DNA of 64,000 nucleotides from Linnemannia hyalina (GCA_019671135.1 JAHRHY010000017.1:1240001-1304000), one strand, 5' to 3'. Numbered from the stretch's first letter, positions 49,617 to 60,800 are shown. Notes: generated from the letters alone by a model not told the origin. A program made the numbers and translations.

Positions 49617-49864
49617 TGAACGAACTTTTCTCTTTTTTGTTCTCATCCATCCATCCTCAACTAAACCATAGAGACCCCTTTTTCGTCACAAGCAGTTTGA
49701 ATAAAACGAACTTTCGCAATCATCATCGTCATCGTTTCAAAGAAATGCAATTGCACTGAATCAGTGTATATAAAAACGAAATTAGCTACATGCTTTTCAT
49801 CCTACAGGCTGATCAGTACTTTGTGTTGCCTAAAACACTCTTCCAACTCCTATCAATTGTAGTC

Positions 49865-51226
49865 CTACATCTGGCGTTTAGTGAGGATTTGTGCCGTTCC
49901 TGCTCTTGCACCTTTGTTTTTGTTATTCCAATTTCTGACATCCTCCCAGCCTACACCCGCCAAATTGCAACTAGACTTGCTCATGTTGATGCCGCTGTCG
50001 TCCTTGAGGTATGCTCGCACATATCTGTCAAAGCACATGTCCTTGTCGACTTTCCAGCGCCGCATAGTGTAGTCTCGCCACATGTTGATTATCGCCATAC
50101 TCCACTGTGGTTGGCCACCTTGCCGGAAGAATTCCATACGGATCGTCACATCGTGTAGCACTGTCGAGTCCTCGTACATGATGAATCGCATCTCACCGTC
50201 CTCCTCTACTGTGCAGTGCACATTCTCAGCATAATCAGACGCGAGTGCATAGGCCGCACAGTTCGCCATTGGTACCGATGACTCGCCCTCTGCAGCAAGT
50301 GCCGCCCATAGTTCATCCCAGAGCAGCGTCACCGTTGCCAACACCCTTGCTGCCCCCCATCCGCCTGCGTGGTTGCCCGTTTCACCGCCCAACTGAGCTG
50401 CCGCCTGGATCAGGACCGTATTAATATACCTTCCCAACGTATTACCATTCAAAGCACTCTTGCACGCCATAACAACATGAGAGCAATGGTCACCGGTGAT
50501 CCCATCGGCTAGACTCCCTGTCCGTGCTAGTAATGTTATGGCCACCATATGCGCTGCACCACATGGCAGCTCCCCCTCGTATGTCGTTTCCAATTTGCCT
50601 AGCCTCCATCGATCATCCGCTCCACGTCTCCTTGCCCAGATCCACCATGGGTCGAGCTGCATCTTGGTGCATGGCGTACAGATACGCATCGCTAAAAACT
50701 GGTACCATGGTCCGTGCACAGCAACTGCAGGCATGATTTGACGCAGCTTTGGGTGACTTCTGGAGCTCATAGTTGTACTAGTCGTCCTCGGCACTTCAGC
50801 TATCGTTCTGATCATACCCAGTATGTTATGCGGATGCTCCTCCAACACCCGGCCCATCACACCGCCTACGGTACACATCGCGTCCAAGCCAAGGCGTACC
50901 GAATCCTTCGTACCATTGACCGCATGAGCGACTGCGACTAGCAAATCCGCGCACGAACTAGCATCCATAAACAAACTCTTGGGCTCATCCTCCGTCGTGA
51001 GCTCATGCTCCATCGTGAGCTCATGCATCAATGCTCGATATCTCGCATGATTTCTTGACCGACAAGCGCCACCATCCAAACATTCACAGTTTTCCGCCAA
51101 CAGATGGAGCTCCTGCTGCAAGTTACCTGGCATGTGATCGTCATCTAGGCGCTGAAACTCTGCCCGCTCAAAATGATCGTTGGCTTCGTACATTGCGCCA
51201 GGCATTGCTGGTATACGACTGGTCAT
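49865..51226 (-). CDS. Unrecognised 453-residue protein
   Basis: This is a long open frame with coding-like composition and no low complexity. It may continue upstream through in-frame open sequence to an acceptor near 51,305 (CTTAG before CTATTCTTTC). The N-terminus has a Cys cluster (ENCECLDGGACRSRNH). The middle is hydrophobic and helical (CADLLVAVAHAVNG, GAAHMVAITLLARTGSLADG), and the C-terminal half is Trp-rich (QWSMAIINMWRDYTMRRWKVDKDMCFDRY). No family motif is recognised. It lies between the Helitron-like block and a minisatellite, so it could be a captured or element-borne gene. The exact 5' exon is unknown. Confidence 0.5.
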   Translation of the reverse strand: MTSRIPAMPGAMYEANDHFERAEFQRLDDDHMPGNLQQELHLLAENCECLDGGACRSRNHARYRALMHELTMEHELTTEDEPKSLFMDASSCADLLVAVAHAVNGTKDSVRLGLDAMCTVGGVMGRVLEEHPHNILGMIRTIAEVPRTTSTTMSSRSHPKLRQIMPAVAVHGPWYQFLAMRICTPCTKMQLDPWWIWARRRGADDRWRLGKLETTYEGELPCGAAHMVAITLLARTGSLADGITGDHCSHVVMACKSALNGNTLGRYINTVLIQAAAQLGGETGNHAGGWGAARVLATVTLLWDELWAALAAEGESSVPMANCAAYALASDYAENVHCTVEEDGEMRFIMYEDSTVLHDVTIRMEFFRQGGQPQWSMAIINMWRDYTMRRWKVDKDMCFDRYVRAYLKDDSGINMSKSSCNLAGVGWEDVRNWNNKNKGARAGTAQILTKRQM

Positions 51227-52350
51227 TGAGAATGGTGGGTTTTTCGTCTTGACCGAGTTGTTATTAGTGGCTGCTGCGTTACTAAGTCGTGAAAGAATAG
51301 CTAAGGGCAGAAAAAGATGTTAGTCCTTTTGAAGGGCTAATATATCTTTATATCGGCGTGAGAGTAAGTGCTTTATGGACAACCCCTGTAATAATTAGCT
51401 GAAGTCCAGCCATATAGCCTTACCAGAGTGAGCTCAAGAAATGCAGATATGCTTGGGGGTTGTGCAAATCTTTTTGTGAGCGTTCCTGAAGGTGTTACTG
51501 AGAGTGTTCTTGGTAAGGGACTGTGGCGCTCTTATGAGAGTTCGTATGAGGGAGATCGTTCGTGCGGCAGCTCTTGTGACGGTCCTTGCGATGGCTCTTG
51601 CAGTGTCTTAAGGTAGGATCGGTGCAGGACGCTGAGTAGATGCAACGTCCTTATACAGCTGAAGGTCAATGGTACACTGAAAAAGAGGGAAGCTGGCAAG
51701 ACCCAGGGTGTAATAGCAACAGATAAGACAAGGATACAAGTGGAAAGACAAGGATATAAGATGAAAAGGCAAAGGAAGAGACAAGGGAAACAAGAGGATC
51801 GAGTGAAAAGGGCAAGAAATGGTGCTGTTTTTTTGTATTGAAAGAAGGGAGTATTTATAGGCGCAAGTTTACTATAGAGGAGGATGCAGTCGAGGAAAGT
51901 GTAGTAAAAGCGCGGATAGTATTGAAGCAAAGTAAGCAGGCAGAATAGCGAGATGACTCTATATATTGTGTATTCGCAAAGATGTGATGCAGACAGGAAA
52001 AAAATAAATAAAGGGATGTTGTACTGGTGTTACATTTACAACATGCATCTAAAGTAAGTGATCTATGCATCACACCTACAGAAGGTCATCATACTTTCAG
52101 TTTCGAAGGTTGCCATGCCTTGCCATTTTTGTGTGCTATACTCATATAATCAGTTTTTTTTCGGCGCCCTACGCGTATGTAAAAATAGATATCGTTTTAA
52201 TAATGTTCATTATTTCTGATGTCTTTAACATTGGAAACATCTCAGACATTGAAATCAAGAGAGCACAGTGTTTGAACAAACTTCATCGATACAATAAAAA
52301 CACATCAAAATCATCACTTTTCCGAGTGCAGTCAGATCGTCGCAGCATCA
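51227..52350. other. AT-rich gap with no supported gene
   Basis: Short frames only. The stretch 51,720-51,800 has repeated purine-rich phrases (AGACAAGGATA). No gene is called. Confidence 0.45.
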
Positions 52351-52359
52351 CTTCCTTTT

Positions 52360-52800
52360 CCAGCATTCTTTGATCGTTTCCCAGCATCCCTTGATCGTTT
52401 CCCAGCATCCCTTGATCTTTTTCCAGTATCCCTTGATCGTTTTCCAGAATCCCTTTCTTTTGCAGCATCCCTTTCTTTTTACAGCATCCCTTTATTTTTG
52501 CAGCATCCCTTTCTTTTTGCAGCATTCCTTTCTTTTCGCAGCATCCCTTTATTTTTGCAGCATCCCTTTATTTTTGCAGATCCTTTAATCTTCCTCCAGA
52601 TTTCATTGATCTTTTTTTATCATCTTTTTACACAGCATCCCTTTCTTTTTGCAGATCCTTTGATCTTTTTCCAGAATCCCTTGATCTTTTTTTAGCATTT
52701 TTTTACACAGCATCCCTTTCTTTTTCCAGCGTCCCTTTCTTTTTCCAGCATCCCTTTCTATTTCCTGCATCCTTTTCTTTTTCCAACATCCTTGATTTTG
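52360..52800. repeat. Pyrimidine-rich minisatellite
   Basis: Variants of a 17-24-bp unit (CAGCATCCCTTTCTTTTTG or CAGCATCCCTTGATCGTTTC) repeat about 20 times with growing divergence to the right. Frames through it, such as the GMLGNDQ repeats on the minus strand, follow from the repeat and are not taken as genes. Confidence 0.88.
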
Positions 52801-53161
52801 CTCTTTTCAGGGTGCCTTCTTTCTCACATCCTCAATCTTTTCGGCGGCATTCCTCCACGCCCTTGATTTTTTTTGGCATCCCTCCCTCTCCCTGTTTTTT
52901 TATGCGTGACCATTCTTACTTTTTCGGCACTGCTTACTCCCTATATCAAGATCCCGCCACATCCCAAATTAACACACTTTCAACTCTCAATAAACAGTGA
53001 CCAGTTCCCACACGTTTATCATTCCTTTTTTTTATTCCTTTCTCATCTTCGCCTACTCTCGTCTCTCCTTTACAGCCTACACACTCTACTCTACGTCTTA
53101 CCCTACCCGTAGCCAACCCTTCTTCCTTCACCCCACTATCACTACCACTAAACAACACAAC

Positions 53162-55445
53162 ATGGCTCTCACGGAACTGGCCAAATACGCACTCGAGCAT
53201 GCAACACGCACAAACAACATCAAACTCCTCCTAGCCATATCGGCCATCTTCCTCTACAAGTACCGTTCTCATGCTGTCGGTACCCGTCACCGCCCAGACC
53301 TTAAGGCCCCTAAAGGTGCAGTCCCCTTTCTCGGCCATATGCCCCTCCTCGCCAGCATCCATGGCACCAAGCTGTACGATTTCTTTGAGAAGAACTATCG
53401 TGAGTTGGGACCTGTCTGGTCGATTTCGTTGCCCTTTATTGGACGTATGGTCCAGGGTGACTCTCCCGAGTTGCTCGAACATGTCTTGAAGCACAACTTT
53501 TGGGCGTATGAGAAGGGTCCTATCCTGAAGGGTGTACTCTTTGACCTCTTTGGCAAAGGTGAGTTCTTCTGCTGCTGTTGCCATTCTTATTTACGTTTAG
53601 ATTTCAGTTGCAATTCACACGCTCTCTTTTTCCTTTAATCATATTTTGTTTCTTCTTGTGCACTATCTAATCCCTTCCCTTCTATTTCTTTCTCTGTCAC
53701 CCAAAATTAGGTATCATCACCTCGGACGGACCCCAATGGAAGTTCCAGCGCAAGATGGCCTCCCACATCTTTAACGTCAAAGCCTTCCGTGAGTACACCA
53801 GCGATGTCTTCAACAAAGAGGCGGAGAAGGTGTTGGCTTACCTCGGCAAAGCTGCTGATGCGGGTACCCAAATTGATTTCCATGCCCTTATGCTCCACTT
53901 TACCCTTGACAGCTTTGGGACGTAAGTTTCAGTTTTTTGTTGTATTTGTTGCCTTTGTTGTGTTTATTGTGCGCACGCACCTCTCTCTCCTCGCCTGGCT
54001 CTTTAGGCGATAATTAAAAATTGCCCAACATGCCAAAAGAATGTGCGCAAATATTCTTTACTCACATGTTACTTGTCTTCTCCTTTTGCAGCGTTTCGTT
54101 CGGAGAAAGCTTCGGATGCTTGGATAATATCGAGTCCGAGGTCGATTTCGCAGTCGCCTTTGATGAGTTGACCTCTATTTGTTCTGACCGTCTGATGGAT
54201 CCTGCCTGGAGGATCCGTGAGGCCTTGACGAAAGTCGGCAAGAAAACTGTCCACGACCGCAACGTGGTTCGTGGGCATGCATTCAAGATTATCGAAAAAC
54301 GTCGTGCAGAGGTATACTACAAGCCTAAGAAGGATCTGTTGCAGTTGTTTATGGAGACCAAGGATGAGGAGGGGAATGAGTTGACAGATGAGCACCTTGT
54401 CGATGTCATCTTGAACTTTACTGTAAGTGGGTGCGCAGTGTGAAAGAGATGAATGGAAAGAACTGTATTGATGGCCTTATCTGAAACACTTTGCGCTAAT
54501 GGTCTTCTCGGTATCAGTAACTACCATGCCTCTAACCACTTTTCGTTTTCCTTTCAACTTCTTCGTTGTTATCAGATTGCAGGACGCGACACGACGGCAC
54601 AGACCCTCTCCTGGATGTTCTACCTTTTGAACCGAGATGGTACCGACCCCTCCATCAAACAGACTTTGGTCCGAGAGGTCGATGATGTCCTTGAGGGTGA
54701 ACTGCCATCGTATGAGTCCTACAAACGGCATAAGTTTGCCGAGGCATGGTATGAAACGACAAGACCCGATGCACTCCTGTGGTGATGGATTTTCTTTCAA
54801 TTGAACACATTGCTAACTTTTTTTGCCTCTTCTTTTCTCTATTCTTGTTCCTCTCCCCTTTCTTTAACTGCACCAACAGCGTCAACGAAGGTAAATAATT
54901 GAACCTATACGCTTAGACATGGCCCTCTCATTTTCAGATACTACGAGATCTCCTTTACCAACTCTTGTCGTCCCTCATTTATCTTTCTCCACGCCTTGCC
55001 TTTTGCTGCGCTCACCACAAAAACAGCTCTCCGAATCTTCCCCGTCGTCCCTCGTAACCTCAAACTCTGCGTCCAAGACGACGTGCTCCCCGACGGAACC
55101 AAGATTTACGCCGGAGAATGGTTCACCTGGTCCTCCTACGTTATGGGCCGCTCCGAAAAGATCTGGGGTCCAGACGTGCTCGAATACAAACCCTCTCGTT
55201 GGTTGCAAGGCGAAAAGTTCTCGCAGGGAAAATTCAGTTCTTTCCATGCGGGTCCTCGTGTCTGTCTGGGTATGAACTTTGCGATGCTGGAAGCCCTCAC
55301 TGTGATAGGACTTATGCTGCAAAAGTTTGACTTGACGCTTGTGGATAGTGCAAAGTTGCCACCTTATGGTGTGTCAGTGACGCTCCCCATGCTGGAGGGT
55401 TTGCCGATGAAGGTGACGCATCGTCGTGCTGCTGTAGGTCTTTGA
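53162..55445 (+). CDS. Cytochrome P450 monooxygenase with an 11-nt microexon
   Basis: Exons 53162-53558, 53711-53921, 54092-54422, 54576-54748, 54880-54890 and 55027-55445 join in phase to 513 residues. An N-terminal membrane anchor (IKLLLAISAIFLYKY) places it at the ER. Key motifs are the oxygen-activation helix AGRDTT (316-320), ExxR at E374-R377 (NEALRIF), the PERF-like region KPSRWL, and the heme loop FHAGPRVCLG with Cys454. Layout and motifs fit the CYP52/CYP704-like fatty-acid or alkane hydroxylases, but the substrate is inference. The 11-nt exon at 54880 supplies the codons for C-V-N-E, including the ExxR glutamate. A simple gene finder would probably miss it. A C/T-rich promoter precedes the ATG. 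Confidence 0.9.
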
Positions 55446-55472
55446 ATAGGGATGACGAGTTAAGAGAACTAT

Positions 55473-55612
55473 ACAGTTGAAACTCCCCTATAGGACAATC
55501 CTCTATAGGATATTCCTATCCTATAGCATAATTTTTTTTTAAAAAAAGGTTCCATGCTCGCTCATAGGATATCCTATCGTTTTCTCCTATGGTGGTGATA
55601 TGACTGGGAATC
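55473..55612. mobile_element. Possible ~135-bp MITE with CAGT ends
   Basis: The segment starts CAGTTGAAACTCCCCTATAGG after TA and ends with the reverse complement of CAGTCATATCACCACCATAGG. The arms share the ATAGGATATCCTAT block. The right flank lacks TA, so the target duplication is not confirmed. Confidence 0.5.
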
Positions 55613-55989
55613 GCGTGTTTTCCCCAACATAGAGCCTCTTTTTGAACGCGTTAATTTGCGGTTTGTCCCTCTTTGCCAAGGAGGATGTCCACATCCTCCC
55701 AAGAGGGCATTTAACTCCCTCTTTCAAGAGGTTCACACAAACAAACAAAGATTTTGTACCTCTTTCACAGCCTTTATATGGCACTGTTGGTGATACAGCT
55801 CTACAAGCCAAAGATCAAATTGACAATTAGTGTGCAATTTGTTCCAATTTATGCACACTAGGGCATTGCCATTTGAATTGTTCTCTTCATTTTTTATGCA
55901 TTGTTTTATCTGTTTATTATTAGAGGTGTACTATACGAAGTAAACAAAGAATGGTTTGTGGTAATTTTGTTTGAATGAGTTGGTGTTGG

Positions 55990-56400
55990 TTAAAGTGCTG
56001 CTTTGAAAACTATGTTTCTGGTGTAATGTTCTTTGGTTGTTGTAAAGGGTGTTGTTGGCGTGTTTGAAGGTCGAAGCATTGTGGGAGCGTTAAGGATAAG
56101 GACCTTTAAGTTGTTAGGGTTTGAACATCTTGATAGTGCAATATAAAGTTGCCCATGTGAAAACACAGGTTGTTGTAGATAGACACCTGTTGTTGTTAGC
56201 GTTTGTCCTTGCGCCTTGTTGATGGTAAGTGCAAAAGTAGGTCGGATTGGAAATTGCAAGCGCGTGAATTTAATTGGTGTGGAGCCGTCGTCTTTTGAGG
56301 AGAGTGGAATTCGTGGGATGAGAACGATGTTGCTAGTGAATGATCCTGCAATGATCTGTGCTTCTATAATGTATTCGCCGAGTTTTGTTACTTGTAGTCT
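55990..56400 (-). pseudogene. Helitron helicase C-terminal relic
   Basis: The minus-strand frame reads LGEYIIEAQIIAGSF, then IVLIPRIPLS, FPIRPTFALTINKAQGQTL and PVFSHGQLYIALSRC, and stops at 55990. These are the final helicase motifs (V and VI) of the Pif1-like domain of RepHel proteins. The upstream part of the protein is not present within the preceding kilobase, so only a 3' fragment remains. The Helitron 3' end was not found with certainty. Confidence 0.85.
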
Positions 56401-56887
56401 GTGTTTTTTCTCGTGTTGGCTGAAGGATCACTTCTTCTGGTATCTCGATGTTATCGAGGTGGATCCCCTCGCTGTAGGTTCGCTCAGTGCTATCTCTTAC
56501 TATGAGCAATTAGTTTATGTACGCTTGGTGCTTTGTGTTGCTCCAATCCGCATGTTTTTTGTTTGTTTAAATACTGTAATAAACATACTGTATGCTGGGA
56601 TTTTGGGCCTGCATACTCTCCAATGTGGTCATTTAAGATAACGTAATTAGGATGCTTTTCAATATAGGTTTATATGGTAAGAAATATGGTGGAAGAAAGC
56701 TGTATACACCACGACTTGAAATCACATATGTTCATAGAATGGTGGATGTGAAGTGTGAGACGAACAAAGTCTGTTTTTGGAAGATGAAAATACTGGAAAC
56801 AAAGGAGCACTTGATTTTAAAGCTTCGAGTGCTGCAGTCACGGTTCAGGACGAATGGCGGCCATGAATGAAACATCGTGAAGATGGG

Positions 56888-57256
56888 CTAGGGTCGGCTT
56901 ACTTTCTCGCAGCTCATTGTCTCCCCGTCCTTCACTGAAACGCCACCTAGAAATCCAACACAAACTTTGTACTTGCACGTATCAATGCTGTCTTTCGGCA
57001 TGATTCTGTTGCACGTGCCTTTGCACAACTGGCAGACTCGTCGTCCAATAGGATAGCGTATACCAGCAACGTCAAGCGCTTTCAGAATAACGGCGGTGGT
57101 CAAGACAGCAGTTGTGTGGGCCTCGGACTCGCCTAGGGTATCATTGAAGGCCGAAGTATACTTGTACAGATCTGCTGCGAGCGCCTTCGCATAGAAACTG
57201 CTGCTATCATGAAAGGAAGGCTCGATCTCATCGTCGACCGCTTCAACATCTACCAT
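56888..57256 (-). CDS. Small Cys-containing hypothetical protein
   Basis: A 122-residue open frame without signal peptide. The central part is Ala/Thr-rich and helical (TTAVLTTAVILKALDVAG), followed by RRVCQLCKGTCNR and CKYKVCVGFLGG, a possible metal-binding CxxC-CxxxC cluster. It is not recognised and may be part of a larger spliced gene. Confidence rests only on composition. Confidence 0.35.
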   Translation of the reverse strand: MVDVEAVDDEIEPSFHDSSSFYAKALAADLYKYTSAFNDTLGESEAHTTAVLTTAVILKALDVAGIRYPIGRRVCQLCKGTCNRIMPKDSIDTCKYKVCVGFLGGVSVKDGETMSCEKVSRP

Positions 57257-57407
57257 AGGCTTTCTGTCGCTGCAAAGTGCACGGCCATGTGATTGGCCAG
57301 CGGCTCGCCTTATATGAAATTGTCAGAGTAAAATGCAGGCGTTAGAAATTTGATCGATTGCAACACTGTATACACATCAATCTTGCCCACATTTCATCCA
57401 AGTTTGA

Positions 57408-57851
57408 TTACCATGTTTCACGCCATTCGTCACTACGAAACACAACGTCTGGAATTTGTAGTCCGTGAGGGATGAAGGAAAATGAAGGCTTGTACATACA
57501 AGAGTAAACTCCCATTGCGTCCGATCTCAGCCTTCCGCAAGCCCACTTTCCGGCCGCCTCCGAATAGTACCGCTTGCCGAAATCTCCACACATCGTGTCC
57601 GACTCCCGAATTCCATCGCGGCTCTCTAATTGGCAGAGGGCGTTAGCGCCAACAAGCCTGGCCTTGAAGTCGACATCAGGCAGGAAGCCTAGCTGTTCTG
57701 TAGCAAGGCCTCCAAGGATACCGTTCAGCAAGTTGCCAACTCCGTCGACAGTGCCTGCTATGGTTCCAAGAAGCTTGCCGAAGTTGAATGCTTCAGCGTT
57801 AAAGGTCAGGCACAGACAGGCCAGCAGAGTCAAAATCGCTCCGGACTTCAT
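57408..57851 (-). CDS. Small secreted protein (147 aa), cysteine-containing
   Basis: MKSGAILTLLACLCLTFNAEAF is a signal peptide, with a likely cut after AEA. The mature part begins with a Gly-rich amphipathic stretch (LGTIAGTVDGVGNLLNGILGG). A compact Cys region follows: ALCQLESRD, TMCGDFGKRYY, KWACGRLR and YSCMY. The same spacing (LCQ, C, GxW-x-C, Y-x-C) appears in the secreted protein at 59382 on the other strand, which suggests a family. The upstream in-frame extension to 58313 is ignored, because the signal peptide marks the start. An effector-like role is possible but is inference. Confidence 0.7.
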   Translation of the reverse strand: MKSGAILTLLACLCLTFNAEAFNFGKLLGTIAGTVDGVGNLLNGILGGLATEQLGFLPDVDFKARLVGANALCQLESRDGIRESDTMCGDFGKRYYSEAAGKWACGRLRSDAMGVYSCMYKPSFSFIPHGLQIPDVVFRSDEWRETW

Positions 57852-58259
57852 TTTACGTAGGATGCTTAAGGAGTGGGATAGATATACAGTAATACGATGT
57901 GAGCTTTCTGAAAGGAGAATCTCGTACAGGACACACCGCAAAAACATTAAAAAAATCGGTCTTACATAGAGGAAAAGTTGGTGAAGTCTTGTAGTCGAAG
58001 TGTTTTTGTTGCAAAAGGATGATGGCCAGAGAATCAAGGTTGAATGATGAAATGGAAAGCCAATTCCGTTTCCGTTTTTATACGTGATGAGTACTGCAGC
58101 CGATATGTACTGAGTATGTGCTACTGGTGCACATAATTTCACCAGATCCATACTTGCAGCATGCGTTTCTGACCATTGTCCGTTCGTAAGCGCTTTTTTC
58201 ACTTGTCCTCTGTTATCTCTTCGTCCTTGCAGATCAGATGGCATAAATGGACGTGGGGA

Positions 58260-59010
58260 AGCATGGGCGCAAAGATGGAGAGTAGTCCTTCTTGGTGCAT
58301 GAACCACAAACATTCATAGAAGTCCATGCCACAGCCTGAGAGCCAAAGCGAGAGAGTAGTCTTGCTTGGTCCATGAGTCACAAGCATGCATAGAGGTTCA
58401 TGCCACAGCGTAAGAGCCAGAGCGAGAGTGTAGTCCTGCTTGGTGCATAAACCACAAGCATGCATAGAGATTCATGCCACAGCGTGAGAGCCAGAGCGAG
58501 AGTGTAGTCCTGCTTGGTGCATAAACCACAAGCATGCATAGAGATTCATGCCACAGCGTGAGAACAAAAGCGAGAGAGTAGTCCTGCTTGGTGCATAAAC
58601 CACAAGCATGCATATAGATTCATGCCACAGCGTAAGAGCCAGAGCGAGAGTGTAGTCCTGCTTGGTGCATGAACCACAAACATGGAGATTCATGCCACAG
58701 CGTGAGAACAAAAGCGAGAGAGTAGTCCTACTTGGTGCATAAACCACAAATATACATAGAGGTTCATGCCACAGCGTAAGAGTCAGAGCGAGAGAGTAGT
58801 CCTGCTTGGTGCATGAACCACAAACATGGAGATTCATGCCATAGCGTGAGAACAAAAGCGAGAGAGTAGTCCTGCTTGGTGCATAAACCACAAGCATGCA
58901 TAGAGATTCATGCCACAGCGTAAGAGCAAAAGCGAGAGTATAGTCCTGCTTGGTGCATAAACCACAAGCATGCATAGAGATTCATGCCACAGCGTGAGAG
59001 CAAAAGCGAG
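58260..59010. repeat. 74-bp minisatellite, about 10 units
   Basis: Units begin near GCTTGGTGCATAAACCACAA and recur mostly every 74 bp, with two shorter variants lacking a few bases. Minus-strand frames repeat MHACGLCTKQDY-type peptides only because of the array. The array lies between two related, oppositely oriented secreted-protein genes. Confidence 0.93.
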
Positions 59011-59381
59011 AGGGATCAAGCCCACATGCGATAAGGTGAATTGAAAGCACAGGACAAGTAAGAGGACAATCGCGATTGCACAAGGGCCAAGAATACAAGG
59101 CATGTGGAGATTTTGTGAACAAGTGCACGGGTTCTGGAACTTATTTGCTCAGTGCCACCATAAAATAATCATCGCATATAAATGCAGTCTCTTCTGTTCC
59201 AGCATTTAATTTCAAATTCCAAGGCCTTCACCTCAGCTCCACCTCAAGCACTGAGTTTCTAAACCGCAACCAGCACATCTCCCACTCTCAGAGTAAGGCA
59301 GCGTGGCATTTCAAAGTATAATGATTATCCTTATGCGTGGAAGCTAATATTGTTTTACGATCGTACGTAGACTCACCAAGT

Positions 59382-59705
59382 ATGCGTATCAGGGCAACTG
59401 TCATATTGCTGGCTACATATCTCGCTAACCTCGGACAAGCTTATACAATCGGAAGACATGGCGGCAAACAAGTTACACACACCCGTGTTCTTCATACGGT
59501 CAGTTCCGTCCCGTATGCCTGCAACGGAGATACTGAATGCAAGAGGCTGCTTGCTGAAGCCAAATTGCTGTGCCAGAGGGATGATGAGGATGCCGACTAC
59601 TTGTGCGTCGAATATGGAGCCAAATGCCACCCTGGCGTAGAAGGATTTTGGGGTTGTGCAGTCGACACCGCGGATAGATACTTCTGCGCATTTGTCCCAA
59701 GTTAG
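59382..59705 (+). CDS. Small secreted cysteine-rich protein (107 aa)
   Basis: MRIRATVILLATYLANLGQA is a signal peptide. The mature part has cysteines in CNGDTECKRLL, LLCQRDDED, YLCVEYGAKCHPG, GFWGCAVD and RYFCAF, eight in total, consistent with four disulfides. Its Cys-region spacing resembles the protein at 57408-57851. The start at 59382 was chosen because the signal peptide begins there; an in-frame ATG at 59337 adds 15 charged residues. The adjacent CGTAG may be a splice acceptor. Secretion is well supported; function is unknown. Confidence 0.7.
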   Translation: MRIRATVILLATYLANLGQAYTIGRHGGKQVTHTRVLHTVSSVPYACNGDTECKRLLAEAKLLCQRDDEDADYLCVEYGAKCHPGVEGFWGCAVDTADRYFCAFVPS

Positions 59706-60044
59706 ATAGAGCTGTAAATAGCTTAAATCAAATGGCCAGGCACTTCGAGTGCATTCCCTTGTCTAGTCTCTCAAGTAGCCACTGCACTTGCAGGATTACA
59801 TCGCATTTGTACATTTGCTCATTGAATGATGAACTTGAGGCTTGGCATCCAATTTGTGTTTGTGTTGCACATCATGGTGTACTGACAAGAGGGTCACTTG
59901 TGAGAACAATAAAATCTCCGGTCCCCCGCTCAAAATGCTCTTCCTGTTGTCCACGAGCATGATAAGCAGGACTAACTTGTGGAGATCAGTGTCATACCCG
60001 ACGATGATATATTTTTTTTTTATTTTTTTTTATTTTTTTTTTAT
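59706..60044. other. Gap downstream of secreted-protein gene
   Basis: No gene is recognised. T-rich runs with ATTTTTTTT repeats begin at about 60,008 and lead into the dispersed repeat copy. Confidence 0.45.
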
Positions 60045-60225
60045 TTTAAATGTTCATTCACTAATGTTCCGATCGGCCTTCAGACTCCTGTCCTTCATTC
60101 TCTTGATTCGTGGCCTCATTCATCACCACTTGCCCTTTTTTTTTCTTTTTTTTCTGTATGGACCGACATTGAATCATCCCCAGAATTGAAATGCCTGAAT
60201 CGGCTGATCACTTAATTGGAGCGTA
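60045..60225. repeat. Diverged single arm of the foldback MITE family
   Basis: The phrase TTCACTAATGTTCCGAT is followed, a few dozen bases later, by CATTCTCTTGATTCGTGGCC and CATCACCACTTGCCC. This matches the left arm of the element at 35,245-35,459 in order and spacing with about 80-85% identity. No second arm is seen, so it is a decayed or partial copy. Confidence 0.8.
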
Positions 60226-60469
60226 TGCATCCTGGTTTTCCTTTTCAACTTGCGGGCTCTTTTTAGTTTCTAACTACCATTCAACCTCCATGAGATACTC
60301 CTTCGAAAATCCTATACAACCTTCTATCAAAGTTTGGAGTTCCTACTCAAAGTTTTTTTTTGACTTGTATGCATGATTTTATGTGGATTTGGCAAGTGGC
60401 AAGCTGTTTTTTTGTGCAGCCTCAATGCACTTTCTACAGGCAATCCGAAAGGTGATCTGTGTATAGGAC

Positions 60470-60800
60470 ATGGTAATGTTAGCAGCCTTGAGCTGTCAAG
60501 TGCGTGAGAAACGATTCTACGAAAAGGCACAGTGGAATACTTTCAGGAACCTGTTCAACGATGTCTGTTTTGTAACAAACCCTTTTGTGCCTTCCACAGC
60601 ATCCTTACACACGCCAACCTCTATTCCGACGCTGAAAGTGGTGTGTGCGAAATCAATCATCATACATACTACAGGAAGCGTTCGAGCAAGCCTAATGTAT
60701 TGTCGATGGAGCATCGAACACGTTCATTGGAAAGACAAACAAACGCAACATAACCATGCTGAATTTTCGTCAGCGGCTAATACCACTTTGCGAATGGATT
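60470..60800 (+). pseudogene. Short transposase-like relic
   Basis: KAQWNTFRNLF resembles the WNTFQNLF block of the MULE transposase at 37392-39940. Beyond it the frames change (CLFCNKPFC in another frame). It is too short to assign safely. Confidence 0.3.

Noticed and set aside
52283..52525. Minus-strand repeat protein (GMLGNDQ units)
   Set aside because: It is only the translation of the pyrimidine-rich minisatellite.
58199..59103. Minus-strand frames with repeated short peptides, and a possible CRISPR-like array
   Set aside because: Units are contiguous 74-bp minisatellite repeats without unique spacers, in a eukaryotic genome.
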